The notes beneath the pieces are model-generated. The model saw only the letters and a program-made list of their open reading frames with translations. It was not told where the DNA came from and searched no databases. A stretch of 64,000 nucleotides of DNA from Kibdelosporangium sp. MJ126-NF4 (lineage in GTDB: Bacteria > Actinomycetota > Actinomycetes > Mycobacteriales > Pseudonocardiaceae), in contig NZ_CDME01000007.1 of assembly GCF_000826545.1 (NCBI RefSeq), forward strand, positions 186,001 to 250,000. The letters run 5' to 3'. The position numbers were made by a program, and so were the translations under genes. Positions 51,271 to 59,692 of the stretch are shown piece by piece (within the stretch, counting starts at the first letter, position 1; each line of letters begins with the position of its first letter).

Positions 51271-51333
51271 ATGAACCACTGTGGTTGCAGTTCGTGTACC
51301 GGTCCTGGGTGTGGCTGCTGCGGAAGCTGCTGA
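51271..51333 (+). CDS. 20-residue Cys-rich peptide
   Basis: ATG 51271 is preceded by a near-perfect ribosome site (AAAGGAG, 6 bases upstream). The product is MNHCGCSSCTGPGCGCCGSC: cysteines at 4, 6, 9, 14, 16, 17 and 20, six glycines and one His, so 7 of 20 residues are Cys. Such CxC/CC spacing suits metal binding, as in metallothioneins, or post-translational modification. It lies 116 bp after the mannosidase stop and converges on the FtsK operon. Its small size makes translation uncertain without data. Confidence 0.4.
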   Translation: MNHCGCSSCTGPGCGCCGSC

Positions 51334-51411
51334 CCTGGTTGTGTGACAGCCCTCGTGCTGTGCGTGGTGTGCACAGTGCGGGGGCTGCGTTGTGTGTGGT
51401 TGACAGTGCTT

Positions 51412-51777
51412 TCAGGGAAGCTTCTTCGGCCAGACGGCTTTGCGCAGGACCGAGGTGAAGGTGTTGGTGGCGGGTTCGATCTCGGCGATGTACTCGTCGA
51501 GGCGGTCCGGCCGCCCGGCTGGGTCCGGCTCGGGTGGTTTGCCGGGACTGATCCACGGCACGCCGTCCATCCGGGCGGCGACCTGCCGCCACCAGCCGCT
51601 GATCTCCTTGCGCACCTGCTCTTCCTGCTCGGTGGCCGCCGTGATGGCGCGGTTGGCCGCGGTGATCTCGGTGACCACGGTCACCCTGCGCCGCCGTTCC
51701 CGCTCGGCCAGCTGCTGCGCCGCCTGCCGGGTGACGTCCAGTATTTCCTTGTACCGCGCCACGGGATCCTGGTTCAT
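51412..51777 (-). CDS. Helical accessory protein of the FtsK operon, unknown
   Basis: 121 residues from ATG 51777, overlapping the ATPase stop (ATGA). Long helix or coiled coil (YKEILDVTRQAAQQLAERER, VVTEITAANRAITAATEQEE), then WWRQVAARMDGVPWISPGKP and an amphipathic tail. It is the last gene of the four-gene operon. No known domain; the helical hairpin is similar in type to small partners of type VII-like secretion ATPases, but the WxG motif is absent. Confidence 0.55.
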   Translation of the reverse strand: MNQDPVARYKEILDVTRQAAQQLAERERRRRVTVVTEITAANRAITAATEQEEQVRKEISGWWRQVAARMDGVPWISPGKPPEPDPAGRPDRLDEYIAEIEPATNTFTSVLRKAVWPKKLP

Positions 51778-54479
51778 GCCGATTCCACGGTGTCGAAGGG
51801 GATGATCACGTCCGGTGTGCTGTGCGTCGACTTGTCGAAGAAGATCGCCCGTTTCGGCCGGGGTGACCAGTCGATGACCTGGCCGGCGGCGAGCGAGTTC
51901 AGCTCGGATCCCTGCACGTCCAGTGCCACCCACGCGCCGATGTCGTCGACACCGCCGAAGCCGAGGGTGTCCTTGAGCCGTCCGGTTCCGCGCCACCAGC
52001 CGAACGTGTGCACGTGGTTGGCCGGGCCGTTCTTCAGCAACGCCCGCAGGTCGTCCAGTCCGCTGCGCATCGCCGGTGGTTCCTTGCGTTCCAGCCACTG
52101 GTGCGCCGCGTCCACCGCGAAGAACAGGATGTAGCGCGGCCGTTCGCCGGACACGGGCACGAGCTTGGCGATCTCCTCGCCGGTCCGGTGGTCCACCGAG
52201 TGGCCGATGGCGGTGAGGATCTTCGCCAGCCGGGTGACGCGTTCCTGCAGCGCGGGAACGGAACACCAGATACTGAAGTCGCACTCGCCGGGAGAGTGCT
52301 TGCGTGCCAGTGAGAACGCCACGCTCTCCATGACCGACAACGCGTCCGCCGTCGCCGTCCCGACCACCGCGAGGTTGCGGCCGGGCACCGCGTCCAGCTC
52401 CATCGTCGCGGCACGGCAGCCGACGTTGATGATCTGGCCGAGCAGCGGCCCCGACGGCTCGGCGAAGTCCATCGCGGACCCGAGCAGCGGCTGGTGCGCG
52501 CCGTCGAAAAGCCGAGGGGCCGAGGTCGTCCCCGTCTCCCACAGCCGGGCCTGGAGCCGGTCGAACGTGCCCTTCGCCGAGGCGTCCGGCACGTGCGCGA
52601 CCTGGTTGCCGTGCGGCACACCGGAGTCGTGGTTGATCACCGCGTGCCAGCGCGGCAGGCTGAAGGCCGCGTTGTTGGTCTCCGACAGCACCCGCTTGGC
52701 CTTGGGCATGGCGATCCGCAGCGTGCACTGCTCGAACACCGCCGGTTTGCCCCAGAACGCCTCGATACCCGCGATGTCCTGGCTGGCCAGCACCAGGTGG
52801 ATGCCCTGCGAACGGCCCCGGCGCGCCACGTCCTCCAGCAGCGCGGTGGCCTGCTGCGTGATCCGGTCCCGGCCGCCGAACAACGCCTGGAACTCGTCGA
52901 TCACCGCGACGATCCGCGGCCAGTGCCCGTCCGGGTCGGCTTCCCGCAACTCCGCGAGCTTGGTGACCTCGTGGTGTTTGGCCGCCTCGGCCCGGCGCGC
53001 CAGTTCCTCGGTCAGGAACCGCAGCAGCGCGAGGCCGAACTCGCGGTCGGTGTTGACGTTCACGCCGACCAGCCGCGCCTGCGGCAGCCAGCTCGGGTCC
53101 TTGCGGCCGGGTGCCAGCCCCGCGAACGACACACCTTCCTTGAAGTCCAACAGATACAGTTCCAGCTCGCTGGGCGCGTACCGCGCGGCGAACCCGCCGA
53201 GCATCGCGTACAGGAAGTTCGTCTTGCCCGACCCGCTGGGCCCGGCGATCAACGCGTGCGGTGTCGCGTCGCCCAGCACCAGTTCGACGGGCACACCGTC
53301 GGCGAAACCGACGGGCGCACGCAGCTCGTCGCGCGAGCTGAGCGTGCCCAGTTGGTCCGGCAGTAAATCGTCGAACGTCCGAGGCTTGCCGCGACGGGCG
53401 ACGAGGTCCTGCGCGATCGCGGTGGCGGCACGGCTGGCCAGGCTGCCGTCCGGCGCGTCGTCCGGACGGAACCGGACACCGGGACCGGTCATGCTCGTGG
53501 TCGCGTGCCGCGAGTCGGTGAACGCGATCGTCTCCAGTGGACTGTTCGCCGACAGCGGCACGTCGACGCAGATCAGGCTCACGCCCGCGTCGATCCCGGT
53601 CCGCGCCACGCGTTGCAGCTCACGTTGCTGCTCGTCGGGCAGGCGCTCGCCGTTGCCGAACAGCACGACGACGCGCCACGGCTCGACGCGCTCCCCCTTG
53701 GCGACGCAGACCGACCGCAACGACGTCTCGCCTTCGCGCATCGCCGCCGCGTGCACGCGGCGGATGTGCCCGGCCATGTCGGCGAGCAGGTCGTCCAGCC
53801 TGGTCGGGTCGTGGACGGTGAGTAAACCCGCCGCCGTGAGCGGCTGCAGGTTGGGCAGCGATCCGGTCAGGTGCCCGATGTCCCACAGGTGGACCTTGAC
53901 AAGACCGGGCCGGAAGTAGCTCATCAGCCGCAGCAGCAACGTCTCGACCAATGAGTCCACAACGGACCGACCGTCCTGGGCCGAGTTCACGCGCAGGTGC
54001 GCCCGGTCGAGCAGGGGGATCGCCACCGGGAACTCGTCCTCCCTCGGCGCCTGCTCCACCACGGCCGTGCCGACCCGCCACATCGCCGGTGCGCTGCCGC
54101 CGGGGTCCGCGCCGACGCCCCTGTTCAGCCAGTCCGGCCACGGTTTCCCGGCCGCGCCGGGAGCCGCCTCGGCGACGACCGCGCGCAGCCTGCCAGGGCC
54201 TTCCGGGTGCCAGCCCTGGTAGAGCTCGTCGCGTTCGGCGATCACCCTGTCCCAGGTCCTGGCCAGCGCGGGCTGGCCGCGCAGCTCGGTGATCTCGGGG
54301 TCAAGGCGCGCGGCCGACAGTCCGATGTTGATGATCTTCTGTTCGAACTCCAGCTGGTCCTTCGTGGTCTGTGCGTTCTGGCGACTGGCTTTGGCTGCGC
54401 CGAGCGCGAGCCGCAGTGCCTTGCGCAACTCGTCGAGCGCGTCCAGTGCGCGCTGCCGGCGTTCGCCTTTGCCCAACAT
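51774..54479 (-). CDS. FtsK/SpoIIIE-type ATPase with coiled-coil N-terminus
   Basis: 901 residues from ATG 54479. A helical N-terminus (RALDALDELRKALRLALGAA, KASRQNAQTTKDQLEFEQKI) leads to a large region and then the FtsK_SpoIIIE domain: Walker A at about residues 412-420 (LIAGPSGSGKTNFLYAMLGG), Walker B in RIVAVIDEFQALFGGRDRI, and the sensor-like motif IHLVLASQDIAGIEAFW. A second, degenerate ATPase-like part follows after residue 640. No membrane helix is evident, unlike FtsK. Proteins of this type pump DNA or secrete proteins, or act in conflict systems. Three small helical proteins are encoded with it. Confidence 0.78.
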   Translation of the reverse strand: MLGKGERRQRALDALDELRKALRLALGAAKASRQNAQTTKDQLEFEQKIINIGLSAARLDPEITELRGQPALARTWDRVIAERDELYQGWHPEGPGRLRAVVAEAAPGAAGKPWPDWLNRGVGADPGGSAPAMWRVGTAVVEQAPREDEFPVAIPLLDRAHLRVNSAQDGRSVVDSLVETLLLRLMSYFRPGLVKVHLWDIGHLTGSLPNLQPLTAAGLLTVHDPTRLDDLLADMAGHIRRVHAAAMREGETSLRSVCVAKGERVEPWRVVVLFGNGERLPDEQQRELQRVARTGIDAGVSLICVDVPLSANSPLETIAFTDSRHATTSMTGPGVRFRPDDAPDGSLASRAATAIAQDLVARRGKPRTFDDLLPDQLGTLSSRDELRAPVGFADGVPVELVLGDATPHALIAGPSGSGKTNFLYAMLGGFAARYAPSELELYLLDFKEGVSFAGLAPGRKDPSWLPQARLVGVNVNTDREFGLALLRFLTEELARRAEAAKHHEVTKLAELREADPDGHWPRIVAVIDEFQALFGGRDRITQQATALLEDVARRGRSQGIHLVLASQDIAGIEAFWGKPAVFEQCTLRIAMPKAKRVLSETNNAAFSLPRWHAVINHDSGVPHGNQVAHVPDASAKGTFDRLQARLWETGTTSAPRLFDGAHQPLLGSAMDFAEPSGPLLGQIINVGCRAATMELDAVPGRNLAVVGTATADALSVMESVAFSLARKHSPGECDFSIWCSVPALQERVTRLAKILTAIGHSVDHRTGEEIAKLVPVSGERPRYILFFAVDAAHQWLERKEPPAMRSGLDDLRALLKNGPANHVHTFGWWRGTGRLKDTLGFGGVDDIGAWVALDVQGSELNSLAAGQVIDWSPRPKRAIFFDKSTHSTPDVIIPFDTVESA

Positions 54480-54725
54480 CTACAGCCTCAGCAAGTAGTC
54501 CAGGATCGACTGACGGGCACGGGTGATCAGGTCCGCTGCCACCGACAACTCTGCCATCGCGTGATCCAGTTCGACAGGGTCATACCCGTTCGGGTCCCTG
54601 CGTACCGCCACCAGAGTGGATCTCGATTCGGCCAGTAACGGAACCGCCGACCTCGTCGTCGCGCGGGCTTGTTCCAGAGTGAGGCTCACCTCACGCAGCG
54701 CACCGGCCAACTCCGAGATCGTCAA
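54480..54725 (-). CDS. Small helical protein of the FtsK operon (second gene)
   Basis: 81 residues from TTG 54725, which overlaps the previous stop (TTGA). Two helices: SELAGALREVSLTLEQARAT with RSAVPLLAESRSTLVAVRR, and VELDHAMAELSVAADLITRA to the end, with a turn at RDPNGYDP. The stop codon is directly followed by the ATPase ATG. Size and hairpin shape are like WXG100 proteins, but no WxG or YxxxD/E tail motif is seen. Confidence 0.5.
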   Translation of the reverse strand: MTISELAGALREVSLTLEQARATTRSAVPLLAESRSTLVAVRRDPNGYDPVELDHAMAELSVAADLITRARQSILDYLLRL

Positions 54726-54982
54726 AGCCTGCTCGCGTAACCCTCGGCCGAGGAGATGCTGGCCTGGATCGCGGTCGCCGCGCCCTCCAGCGTCTGCAGT
54801 GCCTCGGTGAGCAGGCTCTGCGCCTGGGTCACATCGGACTGGCTGCTGCCTTGCGTCGCGGAAAGCAGTGCGTTGCGTGCCTCGTCCAGCTGCATGGAAG
54901 CCTGGGTGATCGCCGCGATCCCACTCTGCGACTTCTCGTTGGCCATCGCGATCCCAGCTTTGATTTCCTCAACGCCCGCCAT
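54722..54982 (-). CDS. Small helical protein of the FtsK operon (first gene)
   Basis: 86 residues from ATG 54982. Helical throughout: VEEIKAGIAMANEKSQSGIA, AITQASMQLDEARNALLSAT, a loop GSSQSD, then VTQAQSLLTEALQTLEGAAT. The pattern is a helical hairpin with Ala/Gln/Ser-rich faces, as in secreted ESX-type proteins or coiled-coil adaptors. Operon position ahead of the ATPase fits a substrate or partner. No WxG motif is present. Confidence 0.5.
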   Translation of the reverse strand: MAGVEEIKAGIAMANEKSQSGIAAITQASMQLDEARNALLSATQGSSQSDVTQAQSLLTEALQTLEGAATAIQASISSAEGYASRL

Positions 54983-55115
54983 GGCGCCACAAGATACTGT
55001 TGATCTCCCTGCGGCCTGAACTCAGGGGGTGTCCAATGATCGGTCAGTCCTCATTGGAGCTGGTCACGGTCGCGACCTACCGCCGGTAACACCGGTATGC
55101 GTTTTCCGGCATGTC

Positions 55116-57713
55116 TCAGGCCAGCTCGACCAGCAACCGGGACACCTCGGCGGCCGAGCTGTCGTCACCGCTGCGCAGGTGGGCCGCCAGCGACTCGGTC
55201 AGCAGATCCCTTGCCCGCGCGCGATCCCCGGTACGCAGGAACAACTCCCCAGTGTGCTGTCGCGCGTACGCGGCGCAGTGGTCGTCGCCAAGGTGCTGGA
55301 ACGTCTCGGTCGCCTCGGTCAGGTGGTCCAGGGCCTGTGCGGGCTCGCGCAGGCCCGCCAGCCGCTGCAGGGCGTGTGCCTCGCGGTGCCGGTCGCCGAT
55401 CCGCGCGGACAGTTCCCGCGCGCCGGTCAGCCACCGGTCGGCCTCGGCAAGCCGTTGCTGGGCAAGCAGAACCGTGCCGACGGCGATCCTCGCGGCCGCT
55501 TCGAGGTGCGGCTTTCCCGCGCGGACGAACACGCGCAGGGCACGCCGGTGGTGGCCGAGCGCTGCCGGGTAGTCGCCGTGGATCCGGGACGTCGTGCCGA
55601 TTCCGGCGTGCGCGATGCCGATCCCGGTGTCGTCCCCGGCCTCGGTGAACAGCCGCAGTGCCTGACGGGTGGAGGCCTCGGCGTCGGCGTAGTGGTCCCG
55701 GTAGAGTGCGACCTGTCCCTGGTTGCGGAGGATGATCGCCTCGCCGTGCCGGTCGCCGGCGTCCCTGGCGCCCCGCAGCGCGATCTCGTGCGAACGCTGC
55801 CAATCCCCGTGCCTGCCCCGAAGGTCGAAGTAGGGCGCGGCCATGGCGGGGATCCGCCAGGCGTGCCGCTGCAGGTGCAGGCGCTCGGCAAGGTCGAGCA
55901 CCGCCGAGATCGACGGCATCTCCGCGTCGAACCACGCGGCCGGATCACCCGCGCTGATCAGGGCGTTCTCGTGGGGTGGAAGGACTCCGAAGAAAGCGAC
56001 CGGCATGCGTGCGGCCGCGTGTGCCGCCCGCGCGAGGTAGCCGTCGAGCACCCGGCGCGCGGCGGTCTGTAATTCACGACGGGACTCACCGGACAGTCGT
56101 TCTGTTGCGTAACACCGGAACAGGTCGGGCATCCGGTACCGGACTGTGCCGATTGTGTCCACTGATGCGGCGAACAGGTTGGCATTGACCAGAGTGTCCG
56201 CGATGTCGTCGGCGTCCGGCTGTCCCAGCACGGCCGCGAGCGCCCAGCCGGGGAACGACACCGGGCCGAGCATGCCCGCGAACCGGAACGCCCGTGCCGC
56301 GGTCGGGGACAGCCGGAGGTAGCTGTCGGTGACGCTGGTCCGCACGGCCAGGCTTCCGGCGGTCAGCTCATCGAGCCTGCCGCGTTCGTCCGCCAGCCGC
56401 TGTGCCGTCACGCGCAGCGGGACGGACCGCCGCGTGGCGATCTTGGTTCCGGCGACCCGGACGGCCAGCGGCAGGTTGCCGCACGCCCGCAGGATTTCCA
56501 GCGCCTGAACGGGTTCGGCAGCGACCCGGCCCGGTCCGGCCACCCGTGTCAGCAGTTCGTGCGCCTCGGCGTCGGCCAGCTCGCCGATGTGGACGGTGAC
56601 GGCGCCGGTCAGCTCCGGCAGCCACATCCGGCTGGTGACCACCACCGCGGACCGGCCCGACCCCGGCAGCAGCGGCATGGCCTGTGCCGCGTCGGCCGCG
56701 TCGTCGAGCACCACCAGAATCTCGCGACGCGCAAGAACCGACCGGTACCGCGCTGCCCGTTCGTCGAGCGTCTCCGGGATGTCGTTGACTCCCAACGACT
56801 TCAGTAAGCACAGGAGCACGTCGGCCGGATCGCGGTCACCGAGGCGCACGTGCAGCTGTCCGTCCGGAAAGGACGAGGCGATTCTGTGTCCGATATGGAC
56901 GGCCATAGTGGACTTACCGGCGCCCGGTGGTCCGGTCAGCACGACCGCCGACGGCCTGGTGGCGAGGTGGCGTTCGACGTCGTCGACGATGTCCGCGCGA
57001 CCGGTGAAGTCGGGGATGGCGAGCGGCAGCTGGCAGACCGGGAAGACGCTCGACTGGATCTCCTCGCGGGCGGTACGCAGTCGCGGCCCCGGCAGCGTGC
57101 CCAGTTCCTCAGCCAGTACGCGTTCGGCCTCCCGGTAGGCCCGCAGGGCCTCGGCGGGCCGTCCCGCGCCGTGCAGCGCCTGGACGAGCCGCCGCCAGAG
57201 CTCCTCACGCAACGGGTGCTCGGCGAGCAGGCCACGCAAGTCGGCGATGGGCACGACCGGGCTGCGTTCGATCACCGACAGCCGCAACTCCTCCAGCCGG
57301 GCCAGCGTCGGCTCCCACACCGGGCTGCGCGGCAGATCCGACAGCGCGGGACCGCGCCACAGCGCAGAGGCCCCGGCCAGGTCGCCGTCGCGTGCCCTGG
57401 CCTCGAACGTGGTCATGTCGAGCTCGGCCGGGTCGAGGCAGACCTGGTAGCCGCCGGGTCTGGTGCACACTCGCGCGCCGATCTCCGCCCGGAGGGCGTG
57501 CGCGTAAGTGCGGACATTCGCAACGGCCGACCGGGGCGGCGAACCGGGCCACAGAACGTCGACCAGTGTGTCCACACCGACCGTGGTGTTGGGTTCAAGC
57601 AGCAACGTGGCCAGCAGCATCCTCGGTTTCCGCCCGCCGAGTGCGGCCGGATGCCCGCCGACACCGACCTCCAAGGGGCCGAGCACGCGGAACGCCATGT
57701 CGGAGCTGTCCAC
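55116..57713 (-). CDS. AfsR-like SARP regulator (BTAD, NB-ARC, TPR)
   Basis: 865 residues from GTG 57713 (GGGAG six bases upstream). Domains in order: an OmpR-type winged helix (residues about 8-95, LGPLEVGVGGHPAALGGRKP), a BTAD domain to about 230 (ELWRRLVQALHGAGRPAEAL), an NB-ARC ATPase with Walker A near 258-266 (LTGPPGAGKSTMAV) and Walker B (REILVVLDDAADA), and C-terminal TPRs from about 600 (ALRLFTEAGDDTGIGIAHAG). This is the layout of AfsR, an activator of secondary metabolism. No biosynthetic cluster is next to it; the nearest units are the FtsK operon and a phosphatase. Confidence 0.88.
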   Translation of the reverse strand: MDSSDMAFRVLGPLEVGVGGHPAALGGRKPRMLLATLLLEPNTTVGVDTLVDVLWPGSPPRSAVANVRTYAHALRAEIGARVCTRPGGYQVCLDPAELDMTTFEARARDGDLAGASALWRGPALSDLPRSPVWEPTLARLEELRLSVIERSPVVPIADLRGLLAEHPLREELWRRLVQALHGAGRPAEALRAYREAERVLAEELGTLPGPRLRTAREEIQSSVFPVCQLPLAIPDFTGRADIVDDVERHLATRPSAVVLTGPPGAGKSTMAVHIGHRIASSFPDGQLHVRLGDRDPADVLLCLLKSLGVNDIPETLDERAARYRSVLARREILVVLDDAADAAQAMPLLPGSGRSAVVVTSRMWLPELTGAVTVHIGELADAEAHELLTRVAGPGRVAAEPVQALEILRACGNLPLAVRVAGTKIATRRSVPLRVTAQRLADERGRLDELTAGSLAVRTSVTDSYLRLSPTAARAFRFAGMLGPVSFPGWALAAVLGQPDADDIADTLVNANLFAASVDTIGTVRYRMPDLFRCYATERLSGESRRELQTAARRVLDGYLARAAHAAARMPVAFFGVLPPHENALISAGDPAAWFDAEMPSISAVLDLAERLHLQRHAWRIPAMAAPYFDLRGRHGDWQRSHEIALRGARDAGDRHGEAIILRNQGQVALYRDHYADAEASTRQALRLFTEAGDDTGIGIAHAGIGTTSRIHGDYPAALGHHRRALRVFVRAGKPHLEAAARIAVGTVLLAQQRLAEADRWLTGARELSARIGDRHREAHALQRLAGLREPAQALDHLTEATETFQHLGDDHCAAYARQHTGELFLRTGDRARARDLLTESLAAHLRSGDDSSAAEVSRLLVELA

Positions 57714-57795
57714 GGCAAACTCCCAGAACGACAGCGCAGTGGGTGAGCGAACGCCCCGATGGTAAATCCTTGACCACCCAACGGCCTAGAGTTGG

Positions 57796-58374
57796 TTACC
57801 GATTCACCGCGTGGCCGGTTTCCCGCAAGGTCCAGTTCGGCCCCGAGTTGGTCAGGCGCGTGACCGACAGGGGAGCGACGTCGATTCGCCAGAACGCCTG
57901 CACCGGTGCGTTCAACGCGTGTACGACCGCCGCGCGCGCGACCGCCGGATGCGTCACCGCGGCGACGCGTTCCCCGGTGCCGCGCAACCCTTCGAGCCAT
58001 TCGCCGACGCGGGTCAGCACGTCCTGTACGGACTCGCCGCCGTGCGGTGCCGCCGAGGGATCGGCCAGCCACGAGAAGTCCGTGATCTCGCCGAGGGGAC
58101 GTCCGCGCCACCGGCCGAAGTCCAGATCGGCCAGCGCCGGTTCGACGACGGCGTCATGCCAGCCGAGTGCCGTCGCGGTCTGACGGCAGCGCCGCTCGGG
58201 TCCGAGGCCGAACCGGGTGCACCGCCCCAGCTGTACTGCCAGTGTTTCGCCTGGTCGTTCCAGCGATTCGTCGTCGGGAAATGTCGTACCACGAGTCGCG
58301 GCCGTGGGGGCGTGACTGATCAACACGACCTTCGTGGAGGCATTCGGGTGAGCAGCCTCTCCTGGCGTTGACAC
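57796..58374 (-). CDS. Histidine phosphatase family protein, near cbtBA
   Basis: 192 residues from GTG 58374, chosen because AGGAG lies nine bases upstream; the frame is open to 58917 but overlaps the riboswitch and cbtB. The family core is present: the N-terminal TKVVLISHAPTAATRGTTFP has Ser-His in place of the usual RHG (LISHAPTAATR), a phosphate-pocket residue is in RCRQTATALG, the acid is in ALADLDFGRWRGR and the second His in AAVTHPAVARA. Similar genes often accompany CbtAB, and some are alpha-ribazole phosphatases of cobalamin synthesis. That role is inferred from context. It is divergent from the riboswitch-controlled genes. Confidence 0.7.
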   Translation of the reverse strand: MSTPGEAAHPNASTKVVLISHAPTAATRGTTFPDDESLERPGETLAVQLGRCTRFGLGPERRCRQTATALGWHDAVVEPALADLDFGRWRGRPLGEITDFSWLADPSAAPHGGESVQDVLTRVGEWLEGLRGTGERVAAVTHPAVARAAVVHALNAPVQAFWRIDVAPLSVTRLTNSGPNWTLRETGHAVNR

Positions 58375-58384
58375 GATCTCTGGC

Positions 58385-58500
58385 TCCTGCCTACGGTCCT
58401 CTGGCCATTCGTCGGAGTAAGCCGGTGAGAATCCGGCACGGTCGCGCCACTGTATGCGGGTAACCCATCCGCAAGTCAGACACTCCGGCGGCCACGAAAG
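58385..58500 (+). ncRNA. Cobalamin riboswitch
   Basis: The conserved core AAGCCGGTGAGAATCCGGC (from 58419), then CGGTCGCGCCACTGT (58439-58453) and GCAAGTCAGACACTCC (B12 box region) are those of the adenosylcobalamin riboswitch. It sits 37-150 bp before the cbtB GTG. Bound cobalamin should lower expression of cbtB and cbtA. The 5' limit is estimated. Confidence 0.88.
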
Positions 58501-58536
58501 CCCCAGGGGTCGCGTCAGCCCGAGGAGGTCACACCG

Positions 58537-58743
58537 GTGACTACCGAAGCAATTTCCGTACCGGTTCCCATCCGCATTCCCATCCGAACGATCCTGCCGT
58601 GGGCGGTGTTCTTCGCGATCGTCGCGTTGTTCCTGCTCTACTTCGTCGGCAGCGCACAGGGTGCCGTCATCGCCGGACCGGACAACCTCATGCACGAGTT
58701 TGTCCACGACGGACGCCACCTGCTCGGCTTCCCTTGCCACTGA
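58537..58743 (+). CDS. cbtB: CbtB, small subunit of a predicted cobalt transporter
   Basis: 68 residues from GTG 58537, with GAGGAGG eight bases upstream. One membrane helix (ILPWAVFFAIVALFLLYFVGS, about residues 20-40) and the His-rich C-terminus HEFVHDGRHLLGFPCH, the metal-binding tail typical of CbtB. With CbtA it forms a predicted cobalt transporter found under B12 riboswitch control. Confidence 0.9.
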   Translation: MTTEAISVPVPIRIPIRTILPWAVFFAIVALFLLYFVGSAQGAVIAGPDNLMHEFVHDGRHLLGFPCH

Positions 58744-58760
58744 GCGAGCGCGGCCGACCC

Positions 58761-59522
58761 ATGAAAATCGGAAACCTTCTTGTCCGGGGCATGCTCGCCG
58801 GACTGTTCGCCGCCGTGCTCGCGTTCGCCTTCGCGTCGATCTTCGGTGAACCGCAGGTCGACAACGCCATCGCGATCGAGGAATCCCAGGCCGCGCCAGC
58901 CCCCGGTTCGGAGACACAGGCCGGACACGAGCACGATGCGGCGGAAGAGGAACTCGTCAGCCGGGGCGTGCAGAGCACAGCGGGCCTCGCGGTGGCGACG
59001 GGCATCTACGGTCTCGCGTTCGGTGGGCTGTTCGCGTTGGCCTTCGCCTTCGCCTACGGCCGGATCGGCAACATCGGCGCCCGTGCGACCGCCGGTGTGC
59101 TGGGCGTCGGGGCGTTCCTGACCGTGTTCTTCGTGCCGTTCCTGAAATACCCGGCCAACCCTCCGGCGGTCGGCCGTCCCGACACCATCGACGAACGGAC
59201 CACCTGGTACTTCGTGCTGGTGCTGATCTCGGTCGTCGTCGCGATCGTGGCGACCGTGCTGGCCCGCCGGCTCCAACCGCGCCTCGGTGGCTGGAACTCG
59301 GCGCTCGTCGGTGTGCTCGGCTACGTCGTGGTGCTTGCCGTGGCCGCGGCGCTGCTGCCCAAGATCAACGAAGTGCCCGGCGGATTCCCGGCAAGCCTGT
59401 TGTGGAACTTCCGGATCGCCTCTCTGGGCACCCAACTGATCCTGTGGGCCGGGATTGGACTGCTTTTCGGCGCTCTCACCGAGCGTCGCGTTCGGCGTGT
59501 CGCACAAGTCGGCGCATCATAG
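58761..59522 (+). CDS. cbtA: CbtA, predicted cobalt transporter membrane subunit
   Basis: 253 residues from ATG 58761, 17 bp after cbtB. Five membrane helices can be seen: residues 5-26 (NLLVRGMLAGLFAAVLAFAF), 75-97, 104-124, 153-173 and 180-200, with another at the end. The periplasmic loop has a His/Glu stretch (AGHEHDAAEEELVSRG) that may gather metal ions. This fits the CbtA family. It shares the upstream riboswitch. Confidence 0.88.
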   Translation: MKIGNLLVRGMLAGLFAAVLAFAFASIFGEPQVDNAIAIEESQAAPAPGSETQAGHEHDAAEEELVSRGVQSTAGLAVATGIYGLAFGGLFALAFAFAYGRIGNIGARATAGVLGVGAFLTVFFVPFLKYPANPPAVGRPDTIDERTTWYFVLVLISVVVAIVATVLARRLQPRLGGWNSALVGVLGYVVVLAVAAALLPKINEVPGGFPASLLWNFRIASLGTQLILWAGIGLLFGALTERRVRRVAQVGAS

Positions 59523-59559
59523 ACCGCTGACCTGCGGATTCGCACCCCCCTTTGCCGCA

Positions 59560-59587
59560 AGGCCCCCTAACTCTGGTTAGGGGGCCT
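59560..59587 (+). terminator. Terminator after cbtBA
   Basis: Twelve-base perfect arms AGGCCCCCTAAC and its complement around TCTG, 38 bp after the cbtA stop. It is followed by ATTCCTGT. Confidence 0.75.
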
Positions 59588-59692
59588 ATTCCTGTGTCAG
59601 GCGTCACGTTTGGTGACGTACGATGGGGGCAGGCGATACGGGGATCGCTCGAATGGAGCAACAGGCGAAGACAGGGGTATAGGGGATCTGTA

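Noticed and set aside
54480..54982. WXG100 (ESX) assignment for the two small helical proteins
   Set aside because: Right size and shape, but no WxG turn and no C-terminal YxxxD/E signal.
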